From assembly GCA_022704435.1 (NCBI GenBank), contig JAKJGK010000003.1, positions 1 through 49,417 of the forward strand: a DNA stretch of 49,417 bases, in the 5' to 3' direction. The DNA is from Synergistota bacterium (GTDB lineage Bacteria; Synergistota; Synergistia; Synergistales; Aminobacteriaceae). Positions 39,912 to 49,357 of this stretch are shown here, piece by piece. Numbering within the stretch: position 1 is the first letter of the stretch; every line of letters begins with the position of its first letter. The position numbers and the translations under genes are program-made. The notes beneath the pieces are model-generated. The model did no database searches, had not been told where the DNA came from, and saw nothing but the letters and a program-made list of their open reading frames with translations.

Positions 39912-41042
39912 CTACCTGCGCAGCAGCTCCAGGGTCCTCAGCAGCAGTCCTTTCGAGAACTGGATCGCGTCCGCCGGGCAGACCTCCTGGCAGCAGTAGC
40001 AGCGAATGCACCTGCCGTAGTCTATCCTTATCCTACCGTCGTCCTCCATCCGCATCGCGCCGGCCGGGCATATCCTGACGCACTTGCCGCACCCGACGCA
40101 CTTCTCCCTGTCCTGCACCGGGCGGGAGGTCAAAAAACGCTTGCCCAGGCCGTCCAGGAAGGGGGGTAGCAGGTGCAGGGCATCCAATTCGGGGAGCTCG
40201 ACTGGATCGATCGCGAACCCCTCCGGCAGGCCGTGCGCGCTCCAGTCCATGCCCTCGTGCGCCAGCCCCCTGGCGAGCGCCGCCTGGTATAGGGGGAAGT
40301 CGGCCAGCGGTGCGCCGAGGAGGGAGCATACCCGAAAGTCCAGGTCCAGCGGGTCGGTCGACGCGGCCAGCAGCCCGAAGGCCCGCGGCCTGCCGTTGCT
40401 CGGGCCCCGCCCCTCCATGCCCGTGATGCCGTCCAGCACGGTGAGACACGGGGCCAGCCCTCTCGCTATGTCGAGGTGCAGATCGGCGAACGACTCGCGC
40501 CGCAGCCCGACGTTGTAGTGCCACTGAGCCTTCCTCTGGCTGACCACCGTGCCGAACAGGTTCTTGACACCCAGGGTCAGCATCATCTGGGCGTGGGTCT
40601 TGAGCTTGGGGATGTTGATTATCCTGTCCGCGGACAGGGCCAGGCGCGATACCTCCACTTTCTTGAACACGGCGCCCTCCGCCGGGGGCAGGGGCGTCGG
40701 GTCGTCCAGTTCGACGCAGGGGATGTTCAGCTCCCGAGCCACCGCCTCCATGCCGGTCCTGCGGGCCACGTCGGAGAAGCGGTCCAGGCCGGGACTGTCG
40801 GCGATGAAGGGCCTTGCGCCCGCCTCCAGGGCCATCAGGACCACCGCGCGCACCACCTCCGGGTGGGTGGTTATGCACTCGTCGGGGGCCGAGGCTGACA
40901 GCATGTTCGGCTTGATCAGAACCGAGTCGCCGCGGGAGAAGAAGCGCGAACTCCCCCCGAGCCCCTCCACCAGGGAGCGCAGGGCCGCCTTGAGACCCTG
41001 TCTGCCGTAGCCGCCGCACTGGATGAACGCCGATTTCTCCAT
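39912..41042 (-). CDS. DUF362 protein with two [4Fe-4S] ferredoxin motifs
   Basis: A 376-residue cytoplasmic protein. The N-terminal DUF362 domain (about 1-300) has SVLIKPNMLSASAPDECITT, HPEVVRAVVLMALEAGARPF and the INIPKLKTHAQMMLTLGVKN block. The C-terminal ferredoxin part has CVGCGKCVRICP and CIRCYCCQEVCP, two complete [4Fe-4S] ligand sets. DUF362-ferredoxin proteins are common in anaerobes and presumed to be redox enzymes or electron carriers of unknown reaction. GGGAGGGG lies about 9 nt before ATG. It starts from a palindromic divergent promoter and precedes the DUF4403 gene. Confidence 0.92.
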   Translation of the reverse strand: MEKSAFIQCGGYGRQGLKAALRSLVEGLGGSSRFFSRGDSVLIKPNMLSASAPDECITTHPEVVRAVVLMALEAGARPFIADSPGLDRFSDVARRTGMEAVARELNIPCVELDDPTPLPPAEGAVFKKVEVSRLALSADRIINIPKLKTHAQMMLTLGVKNLFGTVVSQRKAQWHYNVGLRRESFADLHLDIARGLAPCLTVLDGITGMEGRGPSNGRPRAFGLLAASTDPLDLDFRVCSLLGAPLADFPLYQAALARGLAHEGMDWSAHGLPEGFAIDPVELPELDALHLLPPFLDGLGKRFLTSRPVQDREKCVGCGKCVRICPAGAMRMEDDGRIRIDYGRCIRCYCCQEVCPADAIQFSKGLLLRTLELLRR

Positions 41043-41067
41043 GATTTTTACCCCTCCCGCCGGTTAT

Positions 41068-41081
41068 TGTATTATAATACA
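41068..41081. promoter_or_regulatory. Palindromic overlapping divergent -10 elements
   Basis: TGTATTATAATACA is a perfect 14-bp palindrome. It contains TATAAT on the plus strand (41073-41078) and on the minus strand (41076-41071), placed between the DUF362 gene (start 41042) and the GNAT-like gene (start 41135). Both genes may compete for RNA polymerase here. No strong -35 box is seen on either side. Confidence 0.6.
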
Positions 41082-41134
41082 CCGCAACCCCGAAACGGGA
41101 ACGCTCGGTAACAGAAGAAGGGCTGGTGATTTCA

Positions 41135-41863
41135 ATGCCTAACAACGTTCAGCAGTTCTTCCTGCTGAGGAGAGGCCTTGGGTATGTCGCCCCGATCCTC
41201 TGCACCATGCGCGGGCTGGGAGAGCACGACATCGAGGAGGCGCTGTACTTCCACAAGAGGATAACCGACGAGATCGGTGACGAGGACATATTCTCGGAGG
41301 AGAACACTATCGCGGAGAGCGTCATGGGAGACGGTCTGGCGGTAGGGGTGTTCGCCGAGGGCAGGCTGATCGCGCTGCGCTCCGTCTCCTACGTGAGGGA
41401 GCACGTGGACGAGGCGGTGGAGGACCTCGGGCTGAGTCCGGAGGAGTCGGACAACGTGGCCGTGATGGACTTCTGCGTCACGGACTCCTCCTTCAGGGGG
41501 AACTACATACAGTTCTTCACCTACCTGTACATAGAGAGCCTGATGTATCCGAACAGGTACCACCTGCACACCACAGTGTCGCCGCGAAACGTATTCAGCC
41601 TGAAGAACGTGCTGAAGTGCGGATTCGTCGCGGTTGGATTCAAGAAGAAGTACGGAGGGCACAACCGGTTCGTCCTGTACAAGAACCTGAGGAGGCCGGG
41701 GGCGGTGAGCACCAGGGGCAGAAAGCAGGTGCTGCTTCGGAACTACGACTACCATCCGAAGGTCATGGCGGACGGCTTCGTCGGGTACAAGACCAAGCTC
41801 AAGTCCAACGGGATGGTCATGCTGTACGGGAGGCCTCTTGAGGAGGTCCCGCAGGGAGTATAA
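41135..41863 (+). CDS. GNAT-like N-acetyltransferase domain protein
   Basis: A 242-residue cytoplasmic protein. Fold-level features suggest a GNAT acetyltransferase: an N-terminal helix pair, GLAVGVFAEGRLIALRSVSY, VAVMDFCVTDSSFRGNYIQF (strand then acetyl-CoA loop-like region) and HTTVSPRNVFSLKNVLKCGF (typical late GNAT motif). The usual Q/RxxGxG/A loop is altered to SSFRGNY, so this is a divergent member with unknown substrate. ATG 41135 is preceded by GGTGAT; an in-frame GTG at 41126 is the alternative start. The stop overlaps the next gene's ATG by 1 nt, so they are coupled. Confidence 0.75.
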   Translation: MPNNVQQFFLLRRGLGYVAPILCTMRGLGEHDIEEALYFHKRITDEIGDEDIFSEENTIAESVMGDGLAVGVFAEGRLIALRSVSYVREHVDEAVEDLGLSPEESDNVAVMDFCVTDSSFRGNYIQFFTYLYIESLMYPNRYHLHTTVSPRNVFSLKNVLKCGFVAVGFKKKYGGHNRFVLYKNLRRPGAVSTRGRKQVLLRNYDYHPKVMADGFVGYKTKLKSNGMVMLYGRPLEEVPQGV

Positions 41864-43080
41864 TGGCCGGTATCACGAAGCGATGGGTCGAGTGCGCGCT
41901 CAGGCTTGAGCAGGCGGGGCACGAGGGCCTGCTGGTGGGCGGCGCGGTTAGGGACCTGCTGCTCGGGCGCGCGCCCGAGGATCTGGACATGGCAACCGAC
42001 GCGCCGCTGTCCGTCCTGGAGGAGCTCTTCCCCGGCGGCCGCAGGGTGGGTCGCGGGAACAAGAGCGTATTCCTCGTGCCCTGCGAGGGTGGCTCATGCG
42101 AGGTCACCTCCTATCATGGAGGGGACCTGGAGCATGACCTTGCCAGGCGGGACTTCACCGTGAACGCGCTGGCCATGCGCTTCACCGGGGAGATAGTCGG
42201 GACGCCCCGAAGCAGGAGGGACGTCCGCGACAGGGTCCTGCGATTCAACGGCAGGGCGTCGGACAGGCTGAACGAGGACCCTTTGAGGGCGCTCCGCCTG
42301 CCGCGACTGGCCGCGACCCTGCCCGGCTTCTCTGTGGAGAGGGGGGCAGTGCGCGCCGCGCGCCGCGCCGCGCCCTCCCTGCGCCTGTGCGCGCCGGAGC
42401 GGATCGGTCGCGAGATGAGGCTGGGCCTGTCGGGGAACGTCAGGACGTTCATCCGTCTGCTGACCTCCTGCGGGCTGGCCGGGCTGCTTCGCCCCCTGTC
42501 GGGGGGCGTGCCGCGCCCTCTGCGCCTCTTGCGCTCGCTGGACAGGCTTGACGACGGGCGCTCCCCTCTGGCCCGGAGGGCGGCGCTGATCGCCTCCCTC
42601 GGCAGGGGGAGAGAGTACCCCGACCTTAAGGGGCGAGACGAGGTGGCCCGGCTGCTCGGCGAGTGGAACTGGCCGGAAGGAGTGCGCTCCGAGGTCGCGA
42701 CGTGCGTCGGGTTGAGAAACGCGCTCGCCGCGTATCTGCCCCGAGAGGCCCTGGCCGCGCTGATCCTCGAGGTAGGGGAGGCCGGCTGGAGTTCGCTGGC
42801 CGCCGTGGCGGACGCGCTGCCGGGCGGGCGAGGCCGCATGGCGAGCCTGAACAGCCGGGAGGCCGCCGCCGGGATCCTGGCGCTCCTGGACAGGTCGGCC
42901 GACCTCCTGCCGACGGGGGACGAGCTGATGCGGCGGCTGTCCGTGCCCGAGGGGCCGGAGATCGGGAGGATCCTGAGGGAGCTTCGGACGGAGTGCGCCC
43001 TTGGACGCCACGGTACGAAGGAGGAGGTCCTCGAGAGGGGCGCCGCGCTCCTCTCGTCAAAAAATACGCATACGGAGTGA
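41863..43080 (+). CDS. CCA tRNA nucleotidyltransferase / poly(A) polymerase family protein
   Basis: A 405-residue class II nucleotidyltransferase. Catalytic head: LLVGGAVRDLLLGRAPEDLD with metal-binding Asp40 and Asp42, then LARRDFTVNALAMRF. The neck has EDPLRALRLPRLAATLPGF. The C-terminal helical half (about 190-405) is diverged and Arg/Leu-rich. It could add CCA ends to tRNA or short tails to RNA; the family does not decide between them. No HD domain is obvious. It begins within the stop of the preceding gene and ends 3 nt before the cyclase gene, all in one run. Confidence 0.9.
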   Translation: MAGITKRWVECALRLEQAGHEGLLVGGAVRDLLLGRAPEDLDMATDAPLSVLEELFPGGRRVGRGNKSVFLVPCEGGSCEVTSYHGGDLEHDLARRDFTVNALAMRFTGEIVGTPRSRRDVRDRVLRFNGRASDRLNEDPLRALRLPRLAATLPGFSVERGAVRAARRAAPSLRLCAPERIGREMRLGLSGNVRTFIRLLTSCGLAGLLRPLSGGVPRPLRLLRSLDRLDDGRSPLARRAALIASLGRGREYPDLKGRDEVARLLGEWNWPEGVRSEVATCVGLRNALAAYLPREALAALILEVGEAGWSSLAAVADALPGGRGRMASLNSREAAAGILALLDRSADLLPTGDELMRRLSVPEGPEIGRILRELRTECALGRHGTKEEVLERGAALLSSKNTHTE

Positions 43081-43083
43081 GCC

Positions 43084-44724
43084 ATGCTTCAGAAGACGGA
43101 AATTGTCGCGCTATTAAAGGAACACGCAGCGCCAACGGAAAATCGCGGCGATCTTGTTCCGTGCTCCGAGGCTTGTTGCGCCGACGGGAGCTCCACGGAG
43201 GACCTGGCGGCGGCTCTGGACAGGGCGGTGGAGAGGGTCAGGGCTCTGCTGGGACTCAGGTCCGCCGCCGTGTTTCTCTTCGATCCCGACCCTGATTCGC
43301 CCGATGTCCTGGCTGCGCCCCGCGATGCCCTTCCGGAGCTGGAGGAGGTCGCACGCCGCCTGTGCGAGAATGGGGAGCTCGACGCCCTCCGGGAACGTCA
43401 GGGCCCCGTGCTGCACGAGAGGGAGGGTGCGTCGCCGGTGGTCGTCCACCTCATGAGGTCGCCGTTGCACTGCAGGGCTGTGGGCGTGATGGTGGGCGAG
43501 GTGGGGGAGGACGGTCGCGACATAGCCTGCGGGAGGCCGGCCATCGGCGCGGCGGCCCTGTCGGAGTGCGCGGCCGTACTTGAGAACTGCCGCCTGTGCA
43601 GGGGACTTCAGCAGCTGGAGGCGGAGCTGGTGGTGAGGACTACACTGCTGGAGAGCTCGCTCTCCGAGGTGCAGAGGTTCAGCCTGGACTTGGAGGGGAG
43701 GGTGGCGGAGAGGACCAGGGAGCTGACCGAGGCCAACGAGGAGCTGTCGAGGGAGATCGCCGACAGGATGCGCGCCGAGGAGAAGTACCGTTCGAACGAG
43801 AGCATGCTCAGGCTGGCGCTGGAGGGGGTGGGCGAGGGGCTGTGGCTCTGGGACGTAAGGTACGACCAGGTCGACCTGTCCCCTCTGTCGATGGAGTTGC
43901 TCGGATGCGCGTCCGACCCGGCGACCTGTCCGCCCGAGATGAGGTCGAGGAACGGGTGGGAGGCGCTGATTCACCCCGACGACGTCGACAGGGTGCGCTT
44001 CAAGAAGAACAAGTGCGTGGAGGGGAGCATCCAGGGGTACTCGGTGGAGTACCGAATACCCGACGGCGCGGGGGGACAGAGGTGGATACTTGAGAGGGGT
44101 CGCGTGGTGCTCAGGGACGGGCGCGGGCTGCCGATCAGGATTGCGGGCACCCACTCCGACGTGACCAAAAGGCGGGAGCTCGAGGAGCAGATCCGCCATC
44201 AGGCCAACCACGACTACCTGACCGGCCTCCCGAACCGCTACCTCTTCTCCGACAGGCTGTCGCTCGCCCTGGCGCGCGCCAACAGGAACGGCTCGATGGC
44301 CGCGCTGGTGTTCATAGACATGGACAACTTCAAGACGGTGAACGACGAATACGGCCACGAAGCGGGCGACGAGCTTCTAAAGATGATGGCCGACAGGATG
44401 AGGGGCGTCTTTCGCGAGGTTGACACGGTGTGCCGCATCGGCGGGGACGAATTCGCGGTGGTGCTTTCGGACATCTGCGGGCGTCCCGACGCCGAGGCCG
44501 CGGTGGAGCGCCTGATGGACGCATTCGACGCGCCCTTCCCGGTCGCAGGGGGAGAGACCCTGATCAGGATCTCGGCCGGCGTGAGCCTGTTCCCCGACGA
44601 CGGGACGGACGAACAGGCCCTGCTCAGGTGCGCGGACATGGCCATGTACCGGACCAAGCAGAAACTCGGCAGGAGCGCCTGCACATTCGCGCAGGACATC
44701 CTCCCGGGGAAGGGGGCGAGGTGA
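43084..44724 (+). CDS. GAF-like / coiled-coil / PAS / GGDEF diguanylate cyclase
   Basis: A 546-residue soluble protein. The N-terminal region (about 35-185) resembles a GAF-like sensor ([20 protein letters not shown]) and contains several cysteines. A long coiled coil follows (about 185-235, [20 protein letters not shown]), then a PAS3-type domain (about 240-370, [14 protein letters not shown]). The GGDEF domain (about 375-540) keeps CRIGGDEF and the inhibitory-site motif REVD five residues before it, so it should be active. GGAGTGA precedes ATG. It is followed 4 nt later by the glycerate kinase gene. No membrane segment is seen. Confidence 0.93.
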   Translation: MLQKTEIVALLKEHAAPTENRGDLVPCSEACCADGSSTEDLAAALDRAVERVRALLGLRSAAVFLFDPDPDSPDVLAAPRDALPELEEVARRLCENGELDALRERQGPVLHEREGASPVVVHLMRSPLHCRAVGVMVGEVGEDGRDIACGRPAIGAAALSECAAVLENCRLCRGLQQLEAELVVRTTLLESSLSEVQRFSLDLEGRVAERTRELTEANEELSREIADRMRAEEKYRSNESMLRLALEGVGEGLWLWDVRYDQVDLSPLSMELLGCASDPATCPPEMRSRNGWEALIHPDDVDRVRFKKNKCVEGSIQGYSVEYRIPDGAGGQRWILERGRVVLRDGRGLPIRIAGTHSDVTKRRELEEQIRHQANHDYLTGLPNRYLFSDRLSLALARANRNGSMAALVFIDMDNFKTVNDEYGHEAGDELLKMMADRMRGVFREVDTVCRIGGDEFAVVLSDICGRPDAEAAVERLMDAFDAPFPVAGGETLIRISAGVSLFPDDGTDEQALLRCADMAMYRTKQKLGRSACTFAQDILPGKGAR

Positions 44725-44728
44725 CGAT

Positions 44729-46009
44729 ATGGATGCAAGGCGCGACGCCCTGGAGATAGCCAGGCGCGCAATCCAGGCCGTTCTGCCCGAGAGGGCGGTG
44801 CGGGAGGCCCTGTCGGAAAAGTCGTTCTCCGAACGCCTGGCCCTCGGCGGAAGGCTGGTGCTGGTCGCCGTGGGCAAGGCCGCCTGGAGGATGGCGTCGG
44901 CCGCGTCGGAGGCCCTGGGGGACAGGCTGGACCGCGGGGTGGTCGTCACGAAGTACGGGCACTCGTCCGGGAGCATAGGGGGGCTTGAGATATTCGAGGC
45001 GGGGCACCCCCTGCCGGACGAGAACGGCGTCAGGGGCGCGGCCCGCGCCCTCGAGATGGCCTCCGGCCTGTCGAAGTCGGACACGGTGCTGTTCCTGGTG
45101 TCAGGCGGCGGCTCGGCCCTGTTCGAGAAGCCGGCCGACGGCCTGAGCCTGGACGACCTGGCCGACGTCACCGGCAGGCTGCTGGCCTGCGGGGCCGACA
45201 TCGTCGAGATAAACACCATCCGAAAGAGGCTCTCCGCGGTCAAGGGGGGGCGCTTCGCGCAGGCGGCGCACCCCGCGCACGTCTTCTCCGTGGTGCTGTC
45301 GGACGTCCTCGGCGACAGGCTCGACAGCATAGCCTCCGGGCCGGCCTGCCCCGACTCCTTCACGTCCGGGGACGCGGCCCGCATCGTCGCGAAGTACGGT
45401 CTCGAGCTTGCCCCGCGGGTGACCGACGCCCTGCGCGTTGAGACGCCCAAGTCGCTCGACAACGCCACCGCCGTGATCACCGGAAGCGTGACCGCCCTGT
45501 GCGCCGCGGCCGAGGAGGCAGCTAGGGCGCTTGGCTACGAAACCTTGGTCCTCACCACATCGCTCGACTGCGAGGCCAGGGAGGCCGGGGCGTTCCTCGC
45601 CGCGCTGGCCAGGGAGGTCCGGGCATCCGGCAGACCGCTGGCCGCGCCATGCGCGGTCATCCTCGGGGGGGAGACGATAGTCAGGGTAGTCGGGGGCGGC
45701 AAGGGCGGGCGGAACCAGGAGCTCGCGCTGGCGGCCGCGGAAGGCATCAGAGGGCTGGAGGAGACGGTCGTGATCTCCGTCGGCTCGGACGGCACGGACG
45801 GGCCAACCGACGCGGCGGGGGGAATAGTGGACGGCAAGACCGCGGGAATCCTCGCGGACCTGGAGGTCGACCTGCACGGGGCCCTGGCCGACAACGACTC
45901 CTACCGCGCGCTCGACGCCTGCGGCGGGCTGGTGAGGACCGGCCCCACCGGCACCAACGTGAACGACCTGACTATGCTGCTGTGCGGCGCTCCGGCCCCG
46001 AGGGGCTAG
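44729..46009 (+). CDS. Glycerate 2-kinase (GckA/MOFRL family)
   Basis: A 426-residue cytoplasmic kinase converting D-glycerate to 2-phosphoglycerate, linking glycerate or serine breakdown to glycolysis. Family marks: [56 protein letters not shown], the MOFRL domain with [20 protein letters not shown] and near the end [26 protein letters not shown] lies 5 nt before ATG 44729. It overlaps the convergent PAS/GGDEF gene by 4 nt. The preceding genes have no metabolic link that I can see. Confidence 0.92.
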   Translation: MDARRDALEIARRAIQAVLPERAVREALSEKSFSERLALGGRLVLVAVGKAAWRMASAASEALGDRLDRGVVVTKYGHSSGSIGGLEIFEAGHPLPDENGVRGAARALEMASGLSKSDTVLFLVSGGGSALFEKPADGLSLDDLADVTGRLLACGADIVEINTIRKRLSAVKGGRFAQAAHPAHVFSVVLSDVLGDRLDSIASGPACPDSFTSGDAARIVAKYGLELAPRVTDALRVETPKSLDNATAVITGSVTALCAAAEEAARALGYETLVLTTSLDCEAREAGAFLAALAREVRASGRPLAAPCAVILGGETIVRVVGGGKGGRNQELALAAAEGIRGLEETVVISVGSDGTDGPTDAAGGIVDGKTAGILADLEVDLHGALADNDSYRALDACGGLVRTGPTGTNVNDLTMLLCGAPAPRG

Positions 46010-47256
46010 TCGGCGTCGGGGTCGAAGAAGCGGAAGCAGTCCCCGCCGGCGTCCTTCCCCGCGGTCAGGGCCGTCTCCGCCGCCCTTAGCAGTGACTTGG
46101 AGTCCTGACCGTCCTCCGGGAATACGCTGATCCCGATCGTGGCGGTCAGCTTGAACGAGCCCTGTTTCTCGGGCGCGGCGCTTCGTATGGCGCTCAGCAC
46201 GCGCTCGGCGACCGCAGATATGCTGTTCCTGTCGCCCGGCTTGGGGAGGATGAGGTAGTAGTTGACCCCCTCCATCCTGTACAGGATGTCGTCCTGCCGG
46301 CACGCGCCCTGCAGCCTCTGCCCGACCCCCTTCAACAGGATGTCCGCCATGTCCCTGCCCATCGCCTCGTTGACCGAGTTGAACCTGTCCAGGTCGATCA
46401 TGAACAGTGCCAGCGAGGAGCTGCTCCTCTGGGCCTCCGCCAGCGCCAGCAGGAGCGACCGGTTGAAGCGCGCGCGGTTTGTTCCCGCGCCCAGAGGGTC
46501 GAACCCCGCCTGGAGCATTATCTCCCTCTCCAGCTCCTTGCGCGCTGTTATGTCGAGCGCGACGCACACCACGGCCCTCCTGCCGTCGATCGGCTCGGGC
46601 ATGAGCGAGATGCGGGTCTCGTGGTAGTGTTTTTTGCCGTTGATCTCAACGTCGTAGGCCACGGTCTGAGGGACGCCGGTCTCGATGCACCTCGCAAGCG
46701 GCACCAGCAGCTCGGCGGCCTTCTCCATCGGCAGGGACTCGCCGATGGTCCTGCCCACCAGGGCGGCCACCGCCTCGGTGCCGTCGGTCGAGCCGGAGAC
46801 CTCTATCAGCCTCCCGTCCTCGTCAAGCACCATCAGCATGGCGGGGATCGCGTCCATGAACGCGGCCAGCTTCGACTCGGTCTTGCGTATCTCCCCGTGG
46901 ACCTGCTTGTGGCTCGTTATGTCGGACAGGAGCCAGAGGGTCTCCTCCGGAAGCCCCTCCTCGCCCTCGATCACGCAGGTGCGGTGCAGTATCCAGCGCC
47001 AGTCGCCCTTCTTGTCGGCGATCCTGTAGGCTTTCGGCGACGGGTCCGGGTGGAAGGGGAGCACCGACGCGTCCTCGGGGTGGATCAGGTCCTCGTAGCG
47101 GACCCTGCCCGAGGTGAAGTCGTCGGGCTCGTAGCCGAGGAAGCGCACTGCCTCGGAGACGAAGCACGGGCTGCCCCCGGGGACAAGCCATATCATCGAG
47201 GCTATGGGGCTCCTGTTTACAACCTTCTCGAAGTTGACTCCACCGCACCGTTCCAT
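46006..47256 (-). CDS. PAS-PAS protein with degenerate GGDEF domain (possible c-di-GMP receptor)
   Basis: A 416-residue soluble protein. A PAS domain at about 15-118 ([20 protein letters not shown]), a second at about 125-240 ([20 protein letters not shown]) and a GGDEF-fold domain at about 245-405. The catalytic signature is replaced by EGVNY (329-333) and the usual DxLTGLPNR start is changed to DPLGAGTNR, so cyclase activity is not expected. The inhibitory-site motif RQDD (320-323) is kept five residues upstream, as in proteins that sense c-di-GMP. ATG 47256 is chosen over 47265 since AAGGAGATG overlaps the latter. The gene ends in a 4-nt overlap with glycerate kinase. Confidence 0.88.
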   Translation of the reverse strand: MERCGGVNFEKVVNRSPIASMIWLVPGGSPCFVSEAVRFLGYEPDDFTSGRVRYEDLIHPEDASVLPFHPDPSPKAYRIADKKGDWRWILHRTCVIEGEEGLPEETLWLLSDITSHKQVHGEIRKTESKLAAFMDAIPAMLMVLDEDGRLIEVSGSTDGTEAVAALVGRTIGESLPMEKAAELLVPLARCIETGVPQTVAYDVEINGKKHYHETRISLMPEPIDGRRAVVCVALDITARKELEREIMLQAGFDPLGAGTNRARFNRSLLLALAEAQRSSSSLALFMIDLDRFNSVNEAMGRDMADILLKGVGQRLQGACRQDDILYRMEGVNYYLILPKPGDRNSISAVAERVLSAIRSAAPEKQGSFKLTATIGISVFPEDGQDSKSLLRAAETALTAGKDAGGDCFRFFDPDAD

Positions 47257-47287
47257 GGCTCCCATCTCCTTTAGGCAAACCCTTTTC

Positions 47288-47397
47288 CCAAATCCGCAGG
47301 TTCATCTCCGAGAAGGAGAAAAAGCATCCCCAGACCGATGGCTCGACAAGATATTTCAAAATTCGAGCCATCGGCCTGTCAATAACTGTGGATTTGG
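47288..47397. repeat. Short 110-bp element with terminal inverted repeats and a central palindrome (MITE-like)
   Basis: Ends CCAAATCCGCAG (47288-47299) and CTGTGGATTTGG (47386-47397) are inverted copies with one mismatch. Between them is a large palindrome (47331-47378). It lies within the left end of the insertion sequence, so it could be a non-autonomous derivative next to or nested in the IS. Confidence 0.6.
47331..47378. terminator. Large stem-loop after the transposase gene
   Basis: Arms at 47331-47346 and 47363-47378 pair over 15 of 16 positions, including a perfect CCGATGGCTCGA/TCGAGCCATCGG core, with a 16-nt A/T-rich loop. On the minus strand GGGGATGC then TTTTTC follows, so it may end the transposase transcript; it could also be recognised as DNA. 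Confidence 0.55.
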
Positions 47398-47496
47398 TCA
47401 TTATTCGGCATCTTCACCTCTTTCAATACATGCAACAACAGTCCGGAAACGGTCTCCCGGCTTGTCTGCTACCGTGGGCGAAGCAAATGGGAGACT

Positions 47497-49287
47497 CTAC
47501 TCCAGAAGGCAGCAGAGTTGGCGAAGCCTCTTCTCCGCGTGCTCGAACAGCGCACCTCCCCTGTCGCCCGACCAGATCTTCAGGATGGTCCGTCCGCCGT
47601 GGCGGACTATCTTGCAGACCATGGTGTAGAGCAGAAATCTCAACGTGCGGGGACGGCTCCTTCCGTAGACCGCGGGAAGGAGAAGGCGCTTCAGGAGGTT
47701 GTGGATGTTCAGCGCGAGGGCGCTTATGTTCCACCAGGCGGCGTTGGCGCCGAAGCTGCCGGAGGGGACGTGACCGCCTCCGAGCTCGTCCTTCAGGATG
47801 TGGTGGATCTCCTCGGACTTGCCGCATCTTTTTCTCTGCCAGTGGATTATTCTCTCCCCGTCCATGGCTTCGCCGTCAAAGCAGCCGAAGAGGCTCCCGT
47901 CCTCTCCGTCCTCTATGTTGGAGACTATGCCGCGGGTCCTGTAGATGCGGCCGCCCAGGGTCATGAATCGCTCGTCTCTCTTCTCCTCCGGGCGAGCCGC
48001 GTCCAGGTCGTCCTCGATCTCCTTGAGCAGACAGAGCTGCGTCGCCTCCTCCACCATGCGGCGCTGCCTCGCCCTCTCCTTCGCGCCGCCGTGCGGTGCG
48101 GCTTCTCCGAGATCTCCGAGACCTTTGGGGTTCATGGGGTCCCTGGGGTCCCTTATGGCGAAGAAGCGGTAGTCGGGGCCGCGCTTCTTGAGGCTAAGGC
48201 TGTTGGGGAAGTAGTGAACCTCCGCCCACTCGGCGGCGGGACGGACCGTGCCGTCCTTGAGAACCATCGTCTCACTGTCCAGGGGCTTCCAGTCATCCTC
48301 GGGTATCTGCCGAATGGCCTCGCGGAACTCCCTGACCATGGGGCAGGATATGCCGAAGAAGATGCGCCCGAATCTCTCGTTCCTCCCTTCGTTGCAGTAG
48401 GTGAGAAGGTCGGTCTGGTAGCCGGCGCAGTCGCTCCTGAGGGAGACTCCATTCACTTCGTCCGGGAGGACCGAGAGCACCCGCTCGAGCTCCTCCTTCT
48501 GTCCGTATCCGGGAGGGACGTTGCCGTCCCTGTAGCCTGACGCCAGCACTAGGTCGTGCTCGGGGCAGTAGGTGTTGAAGGTCTGGTAGCTCCTGTTCTT
48601 CTCGTAGTTCCACAATGAGCCGCTTCCCTCGGTCTCTATGAAGGTGGCGTCCTGGTCGAGGGTGATGCGACAGTCCCTCTTCCTGTCCTCGCCTGCTCTG
48701 CCGCCTGCTCCGCGGGGCGGGGAGGACTTCGCGGTCGTCCCGGCAATCCTGGTCGTCTCGGCAGTCTCGGCAGTCCCGGCAGTTCTGGCAGTTCTGGCCG
48801 CTTCGGCGACGGAGAAGGAGAGAAGGCGGGAGAAGACTCTCCTGAAGCCGGAGAGAAAGGGGTTCTCCTCGGGGACGAAGGCCCTGCCCTGTCCGCGCTT
48901 GTCGTCCTCCGCGCCGTTGTGGAACTCCTTCAGCCAGTTCCTGGTCGAAGTCGGAGAGGGAACGGGAACACCGAGACTGTCGAAGCAGAGCCTTTCCCTG
49001 AGATCCTTCAGATGGTCCACGGCGCATCCTCCGGCCAGATTGAGCAGGACGAGCGACAGAACGTGGTCGGAGTCGCAGTAGCCTCTTCCTCTCCTCGCTC
49101 CTATGCTGGAGTCTATCGTCTCGGGGAGACCGGTCTTTCTGAAGAGTTCCACCGCGGGCCACAGCCCCCCGTAGGGAGACATGCCGCTCGAGCCGTCCTG
49201 GATCTCTATGCGCACTTTGCCCAGGGGGGCGTTCTTTCTCTTGTTTCCGCAGTTTCTACTCTGGCTTTTTCTCGCGTTCCGGGGCAT
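47497..49287 (-). CDS. IS1380-family DDE transposase
   Basis: A 596-residue transposase, apparently intact. N-terminal region VRIEIQDGSSGMSPYGGLWP and RGRGYCDSDHVLSLVLLNLA; DDE-like acidic residues in RITLDQDATFIETEG and VSLRSDCAGYQ; C-terminal conserved WWNISALALNIHNLLKRLLL and TLRFLLYTMVCKIVRHGGR. A low-complexity tract of Thr-Ala-X tripeptides (about residues 160-185, ARTARTAGTAETAETTRIAG) is encoded by a 9-bp repeat and makes it longer than most relatives. AGAGGTG lies about 9 nt before ATG. A 17-bp palindrome (49341-49357) lies in its upstream region. Confidence 0.92.
   Translation of the reverse strand: MPRNARKSQSRNCGNKRKNAPLGKVRIEIQDGSSGMSPYGGLWPAVELFRKTGLPETIDSSIGARRGRGYCDSDHVLSLVLLNLAGGCAVDHLKDLRERLCFDSLGVPVPSPTSTRNWLKEFHNGAEDDKRGQGRAFVPEENPFLSGFRRVFSRLLSFSVAEAARTARTAGTAETAETTRIAGTTAKSSPPRGAGGRAGEDRKRDCRITLDQDATFIETEGSGSLWNYEKNRSYQTFNTYCPEHDLVLASGYRDGNVPPGYGQKEELERVLSVLPDEVNGVSLRSDCAGYQTDLLTYCNEGRNERFGRIFFGISCPMVREFREAIRQIPEDDWKPLDSETMVLKDGTVRPAAEWAEVHYFPNSLSLKKRGPDYRFFAIRDPRDPMNPKGLGDLGEAAPHGGAKERARQRRMVEEATQLCLLKEIEDDLDAARPEEKRDERFMTLGGRIYRTRGIVSNIEDGEDGSLFGCFDGEAMDGERIIHWQRKRCGKSEEIHHILKDELGGGHVPSGSFGANAAWWNISALALNIHNLLKRLLLPAVYGRSRPRTLRFLLYTMVCKIVRHGGRTILKIWSGDRGGALFEHAEKRLRQLCCLLE
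48732..48803. repeat. 9-bp tandem repeat inside the transposase gene
   Basis: About eight units of the form YGGYARTYY (e.g. CGGCAGTCT, CGGCAGTCC, TGGCAGTTC). They keep the reading frame and encode repeated Thr/Ala/Glu tripeptides. Confidence 0.8.
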
Positions 49288-49340
49288 AATAATCGCACCT
49301 CTCTGGTGAAGGTTTGTGTCTTGAACAACACTACCTTAAC

Positions 49341-49357
49341 ACTGTTCCCGGAACAGT
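49341..49357. promoter_or_regulatory. 17-bp palindrome upstream of the transposase
   Basis: ACTGTTCC-C-GGAACAGT is a perfect inverted repeat around a single base, 54-70 nt before the transposase start. It could bind a regulator or the transposase. Confidence 0.5.
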
